Below are positions 7,802-16,651 of a stretch of DNA of 64,000 nt, piece by piece. Position 1 is the stretch's first letter; every line of letters starts with the position of its first letter. The position numbers were made by a program, and so were the translations under genes. The DNA comes from Pseudomonadota bacterium. Lineage in GTDB: Bacteria > Pseudomonadota > Gammaproteobacteria > Xanthomonadales > Xanthomonadaceae. The notes beneath the pieces are model-generated. The model searched no databases and was not told the origin of the DNA. It was given only the letters and a program-made list of their open reading frames with translations. The stretch is from positions 98,271-162,270 of the forward strand of contig JAEWBY010000011.1 in NCBI GenBank assembly GCA_023390905.1, given 5' to 3'.

Positions 7802-9067
7802 GTGAACACGCCTGGCAACGACATGTCCGATGACGACATCCTGATCCTCGGTGGCGGCGCGATCGGTCTGTCGATCGCGCTGGCTCTGCTCGAAGCCGGC
7901 CGCGGCGTGCGCGTCATCGAGGCCGGCGCCATCGGTCGCGGTGCATCGCATGGCAACTGCGGCACCATCACGCCCAGCCACGCGCCACCGCTGGCCGCGC
8001 CCGGCGTGGTCGGTCGTGGCCTGCGCGGCATGCTCAGACCAGACGCGCCGCTCTATTTCAAGCCGCGCATCGATCCGCGGCTGTGGTACTGGCTGTGGCG
8101 ATTCAACGCGCGCTGCAACCGGCGCGACTGGAGCCACAGCACGCGCGCACGCGCCGCTCTGCTGGATGATTCACGCGATCGTCTTGCGCGCTGGGTGCAG
8201 GATTACCGCCTCGATTGCGAATTCCATGAGGACGGTCTGGACTACGTGTTCGGCGACGCGCGCAATTTCGACTACTACGTGGCCGAATGCGAGGCGCTGC
8301 GCGAGTTCGGCATCGACAGCGAAGTGATCGCCGGCGACGTCTACGAACGCGAAGAGCCCGCCGTGCGCGAAGGGATCGCCGGCGCGATCCGCTTTCCGCA
8401 GGACGCGCGGTTGCGCCCGGATCGCTATGTCGCCGAACTGGCGCGCGTGGTGCACGAGCGCGGCGGTGTGCTCGAGAGCCACTGCGAAGCGCGCGGGGTA
8501 CAGGGCAAAACGGGCCGGGTGACGGTCACCACATCGCGCGGAGTGCGGCATGCGCGCGAAGTCGTGGTGGCGCTCGGCGCATGGACGCCCGCGTTCGCGC
8601 GGCAATGGAAACTGCCGGTGCCGATCCAGCCGGGCAAGGGATATTCGATCACCTATTCGCGTCCTGCGCGGGTGCCGCGCCGCCCGCTCGTGCTGAAGGA
8701 TCGATCGGTCTGCGTCACCGCATGGGACAGCGGATTCCGCCTGGGCAGCACGATGGAATTCTCCGGATACGACACCGCCTTGAACGAAACCCGGCTCGGC
8801 GCGCTCGAACGCGGCGCGCGCCAGTTCCTGCGCGATCCGGTCGGCCCGGTCGTCGAAGAACGCTGGTACGGCTGGCGGCCGATGACCTATGACGATCTGC
8901 CGCTGCTTGGCCGCGTGCCCGCGCAGCCCGGCGTGTGGCTTGCCGCGGGCCACGGCATGCTCGGCATCAGCATGAGCGCGGCCACTGGCCAGTTGCTGGC
9001 CGATCTCATCACCGGCCGTGCGCCGGCCTTCGATCCCACGCCTTACCGAGTGGAGCGTTTTGCATGA
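7802..9067 (+). CDS. FAD-dependent oxidoreductase, D-amino acid dehydrogenase (DadA)-like
   Basis: A 421-residue DAO-family flavoprotein. The FAD-binding Rossmann motif is at the start (ILILGGGAIGLSIALALLE), followed by the DadA-like GASHGNCGTITPSHAPPLAAPG segment, a substrate domain, and the C-terminal flavin-contacting motif GWRPMTYDDLPLLG...AAGHGMLGISMSAATG. DadA-type enzymes oxidise D-amino acids to 2-oxo acids and pass electrons to the quinone pool. The GTG at 7802 is supported by the position of a -10 hexamer; an ATG at 7823 is the alternative and costs only seven residues. The stop overlaps the ATG of gor by four bases. Exact substrate is unknown (D-amino acid, sarcosine or proline-type are possible). 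Confidence 0.83.
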   Translation: MNTPGNDMSDDDILILGGGAIGLSIALALLEAGRGVRVIEAGAIGRGASHGNCGTITPSHAPPLAAPGVVGRGLRGMLRPDAPLYFKPRIDPRLWYWLWRFNARCNRRDWSHSTRARAALLDDSRDRLARWVQDYRLDCEFHEDGLDYVFGDARNFDYYVAECEALREFGIDSEVIAGDVYEREEPAVREGIAGAIRFPQDARLRPDRYVAELARVVHERGGVLESHCEARGVQGKTGRVTVTTSRGVRHAREVVVALGAWTPAFARQWKLPVPIQPGKGYSITYSRPARVPRRPLVLKDRSVCVTAWDSGFRLGSTMEFSGYDTALNETRLGALERGARQFLRDPVGPVVEERWYGWRPMTYDDLPLLGRVPAQPGVWLAAGHGMLGISMSAATGQLLADLITGRAPAFDPTPYRVERFA

Positions 9068-10422
9068 GCGCGGACAGTCATTTCGACCTGGTGGTCATCG
9101 GTGGGGGTTCCGGCGGCCTGGCCGGCGCCTTCCGCGCGGCCGCGCTCGGTGCGCGCGTGGCGTTGCTGGAGCCGTCGGACCTGGGCGGCACCTGCGTCAA
9201 TGTCGGCTGCGTGCCGAAGAAGGCCATGTGGCTGGCGGCGGACATGGCGCAGCGGCTGTCGATGGCGCGGCAACTGGGCTTCGATCTGCCCGATGCCGCG
9301 CCGCTGGACTGGCGCGAGTTCATCGTCCACCGGCAGCGCTACATCGCCGGCATCCATGCCAGTTATCGCAAGCGGCTGGACGACAGCGGCGTGGTATGGA
9401 TGCCGTGCCGCGGTCAGTTGCAGGACGCACGCACGGTGCGGACCTCGACCGGTGCGGTGCTGCGCGCCGGACGCGTGCTCATCGCGACCGGTGGCCGACC
9501 GCGACGTCCGGCCCTGCCCGGCGCGGAACTGGGCCTGGTGTCGGACGATTTCTTCCAGTTCGGCGCCGCGCCGGCGAAGGTGGCGATCATCGGCGCGGGC
9601 TACGTGGCGGTGGAGCTGGCCGGCGTATTGCAGGCGCTGGGCTCGCAGGTCGACATGTACATACGCGGCTCGCGGCTGCTCGAAGGTTTCGATCACGAAC
9701 TGACCGATGATCTGCTCGAAGACCAGCGCCAGCACGGCATCCGTGCGCACTTCGGCTGGTCCGTGGCCGAGGTGCGCGCCGAAGGCGGCGCGCGCGTGCT
9801 GATCAATACGGCCAGGGAGCGCAGCGAGCCCTTCGATCACGTGCTGTTCGCCACCGGTCGCGTGCCCAGCACGGCGGATCTCGGACTGGAAAACGCAGGC
9901 GTCCGGATCGACGACAAGGGTTTCGTCTGCGTGGACGAATGGCAGGACACGAACGTGCCGAACATCCACGCGGTGGGCGATGTGACCGCCGCGCCGGCGC
10001 TGACGCCGGTGGCCATTGCGGCCGCGCGCCGCTTGATGGATCGCGTCTACGGCGGCAAGCAGGATGCGCGGGTTGAACATCGCGGCATCGCCACGGTGGT
10101 GTTCTCGCACCCGCCGATCGGCAAGGTCGGCCTGACCGAAGAAGAAGCGCGCGAACTTCATGGCGATGCGGTGAAGGTGTTCCGCACCCGCTTCCGCCCG
10201 ATGCTGCACGCACTGGCCGATTCACCGCAGCGCAGCCTGTTCAAGCTCGTCTGCGTCGGTGCCGAGGAACGCGTGGTCGGCCTGCACCTGATGGGCGAGG
10301 GCGCGGACGAAATCCTCCAGGGCTTCGCCGTCGCCGTGCGCAAGGGCATCACCCGCCGCCATCTCGAGGACACGATGGCCATACACCCCACTTCGGCAGA
10401 AGAGGTGGTGTTGTTGCGGTGA
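9064..10422 (+). CDS. gor: Glutathione-disulfide reductase
   Basis: A 452-residue cytoplasmic flavoenzyme reducing GSSG to GSH with NADPH. FAD motif VVIGGGSGGLAGAFRAA, redox-active disulfide C44/C49 in GTCVNVGCVPKK, NAD(P) motif IIGAGYVAVELAGVL, and the C-terminal catalytic HPTSAEE (His441-Glu446) identify glutathione reductase rather than mercuric or lipoamide homologues. The NADPH-ribose loop reads YIRGSRLLEGFD: the first of the two phosphate-binding arginines of the E. coli enzyme is kept, while the position of the second is Glu, with another Arg three residues earlier. ATGA overlap with the DadA-like gene shows coupling. An earlier in-frame codon at 8935 lies inside that gene and is rejected. 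Confidence 0.93.
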   Translation: MSADSHFDLVVIGGGSGGLAGAFRAAALGARVALLEPSDLGGTCVNVGCVPKKAMWLAADMAQRLSMARQLGFDLPDAAPLDWREFIVHRQRYIAGIHASYRKRLDDSGVVWMPCRGQLQDARTVRTSTGAVLRAGRVLIATGGRPRRPALPGAELGLVSDDFFQFGAAPAKVAIIGAGYVAVELAGVLQALGSQVDMYIRGSRLLEGFDHELTDDLLEDQRQHGIRAHFGWSVAEVRAEGGARVLINTARERSEPFDHVLFATGRVPSTADLGLENAGVRIDDKGFVCVDEWQDTNVPNIHAVGDVTAAPALTPVAIAAARRLMDRVYGGKQDARVEHRGIATVVFSHPPIGKVGLTEEEARELHGDAVKVFRTRFRPMLHALADSPQRSLFKLVCVGAEERVVGLHLMGEGADEILQGFAVAVRKGITRRHLEDTMAIHPTSAEEVVLLR

Positions 10423-10648
10423 GGCGGGCGCGCACGCGCCGGCCCGTGTACACGCGACGGGACCCGCGCCACGGGCGCGTTGTGGCGGCCGTTGCGAAAG
10501 GCCATCGTCGCGCTTGAAGCCGCTGCTCTACAGCGCTGCGCGCGGCCCGGCCGCAGGCGGCGGCTGCGTGCCGCTGGTCGCAGTGACCTCCGGCACCTGT
10601 TCCTGACGTGTGACAGGCATAACGTGGCCTCGTCCACGGAGAGCCGCC

Positions 10649-12091
10649 ATGAGCCAGGATTCCGCTTCGCCTGCTGTCGCTCCACTCGCGCCGGTGCAGG
10701 CGCGCGAACGCATCGCCGCGCTGGACATCATCCGCGGCTTCGCACTGTTCGGCATCGCGCTGATGAACGTGGAGTGGTTCACCCGGCCGATCACCGAACT
10801 CGGGCGCGGCATCGATCCCTCGCTGTCCGGCGCCGATTATCTGGTGAGCTGGCTGGTGTACGTGTTCGTGCAGGGCAAGTTCTGGACGCTGTTCTCGCTG
10901 CTGTTCGGCATCGGCTTCGCGGTGATGCTCGGCCGCGCGGAGGATCGCGGCAGTCCGTTCGTGAAGCCCTACGTGCGCCGGATCCTCGGGCTGCTGATGT
11001 TCGGCACGCTGCACTTCATCCTGATCTGGACCGGCGACATCCTGCACAACTACGCGATCACCGCGCTGGCGCTGCTGTTGATCGTCACGCGAAGCTGGAA
11101 GAGCTGGCTGGTAATCCTGGGCTCGGTGGTGGCGGTCAGTTTCGCGCTGGGATCCGATGCCGCGCCGATGTTGATCATGCTGGGCGTGCTGGTCGGCGTG
11201 CTGATGTTCTTCCTCAACCGCGGCACGATCGCGCGCTACTGGAAATGGGGCGTGGGCGTGTATTCGGCGGTCTTCATCGTCGCGCTGATCGGCGCGGGCG
11301 TGATGACCGCGTTCCCGCAACTGAAGCCGGCCGACAAGCCCGAGCAAGCGGCCAAGCGCGAGGAACGGATGCAGGAGCGCGCGAAGGAGCGGGCCGAGGA
11401 AATCCGCCTCTACACCACCGGCACGTACGTGGAGTCGGTGAAGGCGCGCGCGGAGAAGTTCGCCGATGACATGCCGCAGGCGGCCGGCCTGAGTTTCCTG
11501 GCGCTGCCGATGTTCCTCATCGGTTTCTGGTTCGTGCGCGCCGGCGTGGTGTCGCGCCTGCGCGAGCATGCGGCGCTGTTCAGGCGGCTGTTGCTGTGGG
11601 GCCTGCCAATCGGGTTGGCGATGACGCTGGTGAGCGTGTGGCTGGTGCCGACGTTCCCCGCGAATGGACGCGGCCCGGACCCGCAGCTGATGGTGGCCGG
11701 TTCGCTGTTCCAGCTCGGTGCGCTCGGACTCTGCCTGGGGTATTTCGCCGCATGGGTGCTGATGCTCAACACGCGGATCGGCCAGCGCGTGTTCGCGCCA
11801 CTGGCATATGCGGGCCGCATGGCGCTCACCAACTACATCGGCGCATCGCTGGCCGGCACATGGTTCTTCTCCGGTTACGGGCTTGGCTTCTGGGGCCAGG
11901 TATCGCGGCCGGGCCAGATGCTGTTCGTGCTGGTGGTGTTCCTGTTGCAGATCGGCTTCAGCTATCTGTGGCTGCAGCGCTTCCGCTACGGGCCGCTGGA
12001 ATGGGCCTGGCGCGCGATCACGTACTGGCAGTTGCCGCCGATGCGACGCCGCACGGAAGAAGACGCGCTGGCGGTCGCGCTGCCCGGCTGA
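10649..12091 (+). CDS. DUF418 domain membrane protein (paralogue)
   Basis: A 480-residue polytopic membrane protein with the same family opening as the gene at 6497 (ERIAALDIIRGFALFGIALMNVEWF) and the same C-terminal blocks (AGRMALTNYIGAS, QRFRYGPLEWAWRAITY). It is longer because of a charged insertion around residues 225-260 rich in Lys, Glu and Arg (KPADKPEQAAKREERMQERA) that looks like a cytoplasmic coiled loop. The ATG at 10649 has GGAGAG upstream; an in-frame codon at 10610 would add 13 residues and is less likely. The 226 bases upstream include the GC-rich inverted repeat GGCGCG-CA-CGCGCC near 10430 and nothing else recognisable. Confidence 0.87.
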   Translation: MSQDSASPAVAPLAPVQARERIAALDIIRGFALFGIALMNVEWFTRPITELGRGIDPSLSGADYLVSWLVYVFVQGKFWTLFSLLFGIGFAVMLGRAEDRGSPFVKPYVRRILGLLMFGTLHFILIWTGDILHNYAITALALLLIVTRSWKSWLVILGSVVAVSFALGSDAAPMLIMLGVLVGVLMFFLNRGTIARYWKWGVGVYSAVFIVALIGAGVMTAFPQLKPADKPEQAAKREERMQERAKERAEEIRLYTTGTYVESVKARAEKFADDMPQAAGLSFLALPMFLIGFWFVRAGVVSRLREHAALFRRLLLWGLPIGLAMTLVSVWLVPTFPANGRGPDPQLMVAGSLFQLGALGLCLGYFAAWVLMLNTRIGQRVFAPLAYAGRMALTNYIGASLAGTWFFSGYGLGFWGQVSRPGQMLFVLVVFLLQIGFSYLWLQRFRYGPLEWAWRAITYWQLPPMRRRTEEDALAVALPG

Positions 12092-12157
12092 GCGGCGGGC
12101 GCGGTGCGATGCCGCTGCGTTTTCAAAGCAGTGCGCAGCGCCCTGGCTGCTGACGAT

Positions 12158-12163
12158 TACAAT
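12158..12163 (+). promoter_or_regulatory. Putative -10 hexamer for leaderless hutG transcript
   Basis: TACAAT ends exactly six bases before the ATG at 12170, with no Shine-Dalgarno between. No convincing -35 is seen at standard spacing. Confidence 0.5.
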
Positions 12164-12169
12164 ACCGGC

Positions 12170-12946
12170 ATGGACATCTGCACGCTCCACGCCGGCACAG
12201 CGCCGCTGCTCATCAGCCTGCCGCACAACGGCACGCGTCTGCCCGAAGCCCTGCGTCCGCGGCTGACCGCCAGTGCGCAGCGCGTCCCCGACACCGACTG
12301 GCACGTCGCGCGGCTCTATGAGTTCGCGCGGGATCTCGGCGCGTCGATCCTGGTGCCGGCGTACTCGCGCTACGTGGTCGATCTGAACCGGCCGGAAGAT
12401 GATGTGTCCCTCTATCCGGGACAGAACACCACCGGGCTCTGCCCGATCGTGCAGTTCAGCGGCGAAGCGGTGTACCTCGAAGGCCAGGAGCCGACGCTCG
12501 ACGAGATCGCGCAGCGCGTGGACGATTATTGGCGTCCTTACCATCGCGCGCTCGTGCAGGAGATCGATCGCCTGCATGCGCAGCACGGCCGCGTCGTCGT
12601 GTGGGAAGGGCATTCGATCCGCAGCGTCGTGCCGTTCCTGTTCGAAGGCCGTTTGCCCGATTTCAATCTCGGCACGGCTGGCGGCGCCAGTTGCACGCCG
12701 GAACTGCAACTGCGGCTGGAGCAGGCGCTGGCGGCGCAGCACGATTACACCTCGGTGGTGAACGGACGTTTTCGCGGCGGCTACATCACGCGCCACTATG
12801 CCGATCTGCCGCGCGGGGTGCAGACGGTGCAACTGGAACTGGCGCAGATCACCTACATGGATGAAGACAGCTTCGAGTACGCCCCCGAGCGTGCCCAACG
12901 CACGCAACGGCTGATTCGCCGACTGCTCGAAACCACGCTGGCGTGA
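12170..12946 (+). CDS. hutG: N-formylglutamate deformylase
   Basis: A 258-residue cytoplasmic amidohydrolase of the FGase family that converts N-formyl-L-glutamate to glutamate and formate in the five-step histidine degradation route. Family blocks are visible: ISLPHNGTRLPEAL at the N-terminus, DTDWHVARLYEF, YVVDLNRPEDD, the central VVVWEGHSIRSVVPFLFEGRLPDFNLGT region with the metal-binding His, and NGRFRGGYITRHYA. No other hut genes are near, so it acts away from its pathway partners. The ATG at 12170 is chosen from homology and the -10 spacing. Its stop overlaps the GTG start of the transporter gene (GTGA). Confidence 0.9.
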   Translation: MDICTLHAGTAPLLISLPHNGTRLPEALRPRLTASAQRVPDTDWHVARLYEFARDLGASILVPAYSRYVVDLNRPEDDVSLYPGQNTTGLCPIVQFSGEAVYLEGQEPTLDEIAQRVDDYWRPYHRALVQEIDRLHAQHGRVVVWEGHSIRSVVPFLFEGRLPDFNLGTAGGASCTPELQLRLEQALAAQHDYTSVVNGRFRGGYITRHYADLPRGVQTVQLELAQITYMDEDSFEYAPERAQRTQRLIRRLLETTLA

Positions 12947-13923
12947 GCACGGGCGGACCGCGCGATCCGGAAGACGAAACCGCCAGCGCGCTGCTGGACC
13001 CGGAGGCGGCGAGCACCAGCCCTGCCGCAGGCGTGGCCGCATTGCCCTGGAGCGGATTCGCGCTCGCGGCGCTGGGAGCGATCGCGTTTTCCGGCAAGGC
13101 GATCATCGTCAAGCTCGCGTACCGGCATGGCGTGGACGCGGTCACGCTGCTGGCGCTGCGCATGCTGGTGGCCCTGCCGTGCTTCGTGCTGATGGGGGCG
13201 TGGGCTTCGCGTCGCGCTGCTGCGCTGGATGTGCGGGATCGCCTTCGCATCGTCGGGCTGGGCGTATTCGGCTACTACCTGGCCAGCTTCCTGGATTTTG
13301 CCGGGCTCGCGTACATCACGGCGACGCTGGAGCGCCTGATCCTGTATCTCACCCCCACGCTGGTGCTGGCGATCAACCTGCTGGTGTTCGGCAAGCGCGC
13401 CAGCCGCGTGCAATGGATCGCGCTGGCGATCAGCTATGCCGGCGTGTTGCTGGCGTTCGGACATGACTGGTCGATGGGCGGTGACAACATCGCCGTCGGC
13501 AGTCTGCTGGTGTTCGGCAGCGCGTTGTCCTATGCGATCTATCTGGTCGGCAGTGGCGAGATGGTGCGGCGTGTCGGCGCGGTGCGGCTGACCGCCTACG
13601 CCAGCAGTGTCGCCAGCGTGCTGTGCATCGGCCAGTTCCTGCTGTTGCGGCCGGTGCACGCGCTGGCAGAGTTGCCCTCGCCGGTGTGGTGGCTGTCGCT
13701 GGTGAACGGAACGCTGTGCACGGTGCTGCCGGTGTTGATGGTGATGATGGCGGTGGCGCGCATCGGATCGGCGCTGGCGGCGCAGATCGGCATGCTCGGG
13801 CCGGTATCGACGATCGTGCTGAGCCTGTTGCTGCTGGGCGAGCCGATGGGGCCATGGCAGGTGGCCGGAACCCTGCTGGTGATGATGGGCGTGTTCGTCG
13901 TATCGCGACAACGCACGGCCTGA
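12943..13923 (+). CDS. EamA/DMT family transporter
   Basis: A 326-residue drug/metabolite transporter with two EamA repeats of five membrane segments (about residues 36-165 and 185-320), after a hydrophilic 35-residue N-terminal tail. Segments such as GAIAFSGKAIIVKLAYRHGVDAV and ERLILYLTPTLVLAINLLV are typical. It starts with GTG overlapping the hutG stop, so expression is coupled; the pairing could mean export or uptake of an amino-acid-related metabolite, but this is inference. Substrate unknown. Confidence 0.86.
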   Translation: MSTGGPRDPEDETASALLDPEAASTSPAAGVAALPWSGFALAALGAIAFSGKAIIVKLAYRHGVDAVTLLALRMLVALPCFVLMGAWASRRAAALDVRDRLRIVGLGVFGYYLASFLDFAGLAYITATLERLILYLTPTLVLAINLLVFGKRASRVQWIALAISYAGVLLAFGHDWSMGGDNIAVGSLLVFGSALSYAIYLVGSGEMVRRVGAVRLTAYASSVASVLCIGQFLLLRPVHALAELPSPVWWLSLVNGTLCTVLPVLMVMMAVARIGSALAAQIGMLGPVSTIVLSLLLLGEPMGPWQVAGTLLVMMGVFVVSRQRTA

Positions 13924-13952
13924 TTTTTTCACCGCGTGCGCGGGCGTCTGTG

Positions 13953-13958
13953 CACAAT
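13953..13958 (+). promoter_or_regulatory. Putative -10 hexamer upstream of the mdtD-like pseudogene
   Basis: CACAAT ends six bases before the ATG at 13965; no Shine-Dalgarno is present. It matches the spacing seen at other leaderless-type starts in the window. Confidence 0.38.
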
Positions 13959-13964
13959 GGCGAC

Positions 13965-15430
13965 ATGAACGATCGCTCCGCTGCGTCCGAACCGTCGCCC
14001 GCGCTCCCGTCGCCCCCGGATCCCGCATCGACCATCGCCGTGCGCCCGCTGCTGTGGCTGGTCGCGGCCGGCGTGTTCATGCAAATGCTCGACAGCACCA
14101 TCGTCAACACCGCGTTGCCCGCGATGGCGCGCGATCTCGGCCAGTCGCCGCTGCGGATGCAGGCCGTCGTGGTGGCCTATGCATTGACCGTGGCGATGCT
14201 GATCCCGGCCTCGGGCTGGCTGGCGGATCGCTTCGGCACCCGGCACGTCTTCATCGCCGCGGTCGTGTTGTTCACGCTGGGCTCGCTGGCCTGCGCGGTT
14301 TCGCAGACGTTGTCGCAGCTCACCGCTTCGCGCGTGCTGCAGGGCATCGGCGGTGCGATGCTGCTGCCGATCGGGCGGCTGTCGGTGCTGCGCGGTGCCG
14401 CGCAAGGATTTCCTCGCCGCGATGAGTTTCGTGACGGTGCCAGGACTGATTGGCCCGCTGATCGGCCCGACGCTCGGCGGCTGGCTGGTGGAAATCGCGA
14501 CCTGGCACTGGATTTTTCCTGATCAACCTGCCGCTGGGCATGCTCGGTGCGCTGGCCGCGATGCGCTGGATGCCGGACATGCGCGGCCCGCGCGTGCGCT
14601 TCGATGCGCTCGGCTACGTGCTGCTCGCGTTCGCGATGGTGGCGATCTCCCTGTCGCTGGACAGCCTGTCCGAACGCGATGCGCGACGCGGCGCGATGAT
14701 GGTGCTGCTGGTGTTCGGCCTCGCCGGTCTGGCCGCCTACTGGCTGCATGCCGCGCGCGCGCCGCGGCCGCTGTTCTCGCTGGCCTTGTTCAAGGTGCCG
14801 AGTTTCAGCATCGGCCTGCTCGGCAATCTGTTCTCGCGCATGGGCAGCAGCGGCATGCCGTTCCTGATCCCGCTGATGCTGCAGGTCGGCCTGGGCTTCT
14901 CGCCGATGTCGGCCGGCATGATGATGATTCCGGCGGCGCTGGCCGGCATGGGATCCAAGCGCATCGTCGTGCCGCTGGTGCATCGGCTGGGCTATCGCCG
15001 CGTGCTGGTGATCAACACGATCCTGGTGGGCCTGGCGATGGCGAGCTTCGCGCTGGTCGATGCGGATCAACCCCTGTGGGTGCACCTGATCCACTTCGCC
15101 TGCTTCGGTGCGGTGAACTCGCTGCAGTTCACTGCGATGAACACGCTGGCACTGCGCGATCTCGACGGCGATCTCGCCAGCAGCGGCAACAGCCTGCTGT
15201 CGATGACGATGATGCTGGCGATGAGTATCGGTGTCGCGCTGGCCGGCAGTCTGCTCGGCGTGTTCGGCAATGCGGCGCTGCATCCGTTGCAGGGTCAGGC
15301 GCTGTCGGCATTCCGCTGGAGCTTTGTCTGCGTGGGCCTGATCACGATGGCGTCGGCGGCGATCTTCGCGCAACTGGAACCGACGCGGCGCATTCCCGAT
15401 TCGAGCGTCAAGCGGGCTGATCCGGGCTAG
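13965..15430 (+). pseudogene. mdtD: MdtD-like MFS (DHA2) efflux pump, two frameshifts
   Basis: The three reading frames together give one complete 14-TM DHA2 transporter colinear with E. coli MdtD, including DSTIVNTALPAMARDLG, the motif A region GWLADRFGTRH, RVLQGIGGAMLLPIGRL, and the C-terminal NTLALRDLDGDLASSGNSLL. Frame 1 runs to about 14390; the frame then moves by one at 14391-14394 (a CG seems lost from a CGCGCG tract, since VPRKDFLAAMSFV continues in the next frame), and moves again in the T5 run at 14513-14517 (WHWIF then LINLPLG in the third frame). Either the gene is dead, or the two lesions are sequence errors. The 3' end overlaps the convergent YbdK-like gene by 23 bases. Confidence 0.85.
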
Positions 15431-16547
15431 GCACGCTCGCTTCGGCCAGCCAGTCCACGACGGCCTGCAATGCGTCGTTGCGGCTGTCGCCCGCGCGCAG
15501 GCGTTCGCGGTAGATCGCCATCTGGTAGTGCGCGCTGGTGCCGTGATCGAGGATGTGCCACAGGCGCGCGAAATCGGCCTGCGCGTCCAGCGCCTCGATG
15601 TCTTCGGCCAGCGTGTCCTGCGTGTTGCTCAGCATCTCGGCCACCGAGACCAGCCCGCCGCTGGTCAGATCCAGCAGCCCGGCGTTGTAGCCATGACGCT
15701 GCGCACGCCACAGGTTCTCGGCCACGATCGCCTGCACGCCCGCATCGAGCCCGGCATGGCGATCGGGATTGCGTTCCAGGTGGCGGATGATGCAGCGGAA
15801 GAGTTGCGCCAGTGCGATTCCGTCATCGACATGCGTGCAGCAGTCGGGCACGCGCAGTTCCACGGTAGGAAAGCGCAGCGAAGGCCGCACCGCCCACCAC
15901 AAAAAGCTTGCATCCTCGATCGTGCCGGACTGCATCATCCGGGCCACGTACCGCTCGTAGGCAGCCTGATCGGCGAACAGCGGCGGCAACCCGGTGCGTG
16001 GAATCTCCTGGTAGGCGGTCTGCCGATAACCCATCAGCCCGGTCGGATGCCCGAGCCAGAACGGCGATGAAGTGCTCAGCGCCAGCAGCAGCGGCAGGAA
16101 GGGTTGCACGCGACGCAGCAGATCCACGCGCGAGGTCACCGATTCCGGCTGGACATGCACGTGCAGGCCGCACACCAGGTTGCGATGCCCGAGCATCTGC
16201 AACTGCTCCATGACCTTGTCGTAGTGCGGTTTGTCGGTGCTGCGCTGTTCGCGCCACATGCCCATCGGATGCGTGCCGGCCGCGAGGATGCCCAGCCCGT
16301 GCTCGCTGGCGATGCGGGCCACCGTGCCGCGCAGATGACGCAGATCCCGCCGTGCTTCGGCGGCGTCGTGGTGGACGTGGGTCTGCACTTCGACCTGGGT
16401 CTGCAGCAGTTCGCTGCCGAACTGATCGCCCAGTTCCTGCTGGCAACGCTGGAAGAACACGCGCGGCATGTGCCGCAGCCGGCGCCGATTGCGGCGGACG
16501 AGGAAATACTCCTCTTCCAGCCCGAAGGTATAAAGATGCTTCGCCAA
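15408..16547 (-). CDS. Carboxylate-amine ligase, YbdK/glutamate-cysteine ligase 2 family
   Basis: A 379-residue ATP-grasp-like (GCS2) enzyme. The N-terminus FGLEEEYFLV holds the metal/ATP Glu cluster, followed by QVEVQTHVH, GTHPMGMW, and the central HVHVQPES, with NLWRAQRHGYNA toward the C-terminus. YbdK has weak gamma-glutamylcysteine ligase activity; the physiological product of this family is generally not known. The frame begins with TTG at 16547 (reading LAKHLYTFGLEEEY); no ATG or GTG is available upstream in frame, so the rare TTG is the best start. The 3' end overlaps the mdtD-like pseudogene tail by 23 bases. Confidence 0.86.
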   Translation of the reverse strand: MAKHLYTFGLEEEYFLVRRNRRRLRHMPRVFFQRCQQELGDQFGSELLQTQVEVQTHVHHDAAEARRDLRHLRGTVARIASEHGLGILAAGTHPMGMWREQRSTDKPHYDKVMEQLQMLGHRNLVCGLHVHVQPESVTSRVDLLRRVQPFLPLLLALSTSSPFWLGHPTGLMGYRQTAYQEIPRTGLPPLFADQAAYERYVARMMQSGTIEDASFLWWAVRPSLRFPTVELRVPDCCTHVDDGIALAQLFRCIIRHLERNPDRHAGLDAGVQAIVAENLWRAQRHGYNAGLLDLTSGGLVSVAEMLSNTQDTLAEDIEALDAQADFARLWHILDHGTSAHYQMAIYRERLRAGDSRNDALQAVVDWLAEASVPSPDQPA

Positions 16548-16651
16548 AACAAGAACGCCCTGCCGGAGTGACAGAGCGTTATCGCATCGGGCCGGTCAAT
16601 TTTTCGTTGAGGCCACCGGCGGCTCGATCGAATGCACCGAACGCAGCGCGC

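Noticed and set aside
10349..13042. 897-codon minus-strand open frame opposite DUF418 and hutG
   Set aside because: Shadow of conserved plus-strand genes; repetitive Arg/Gln/His content without motifs.
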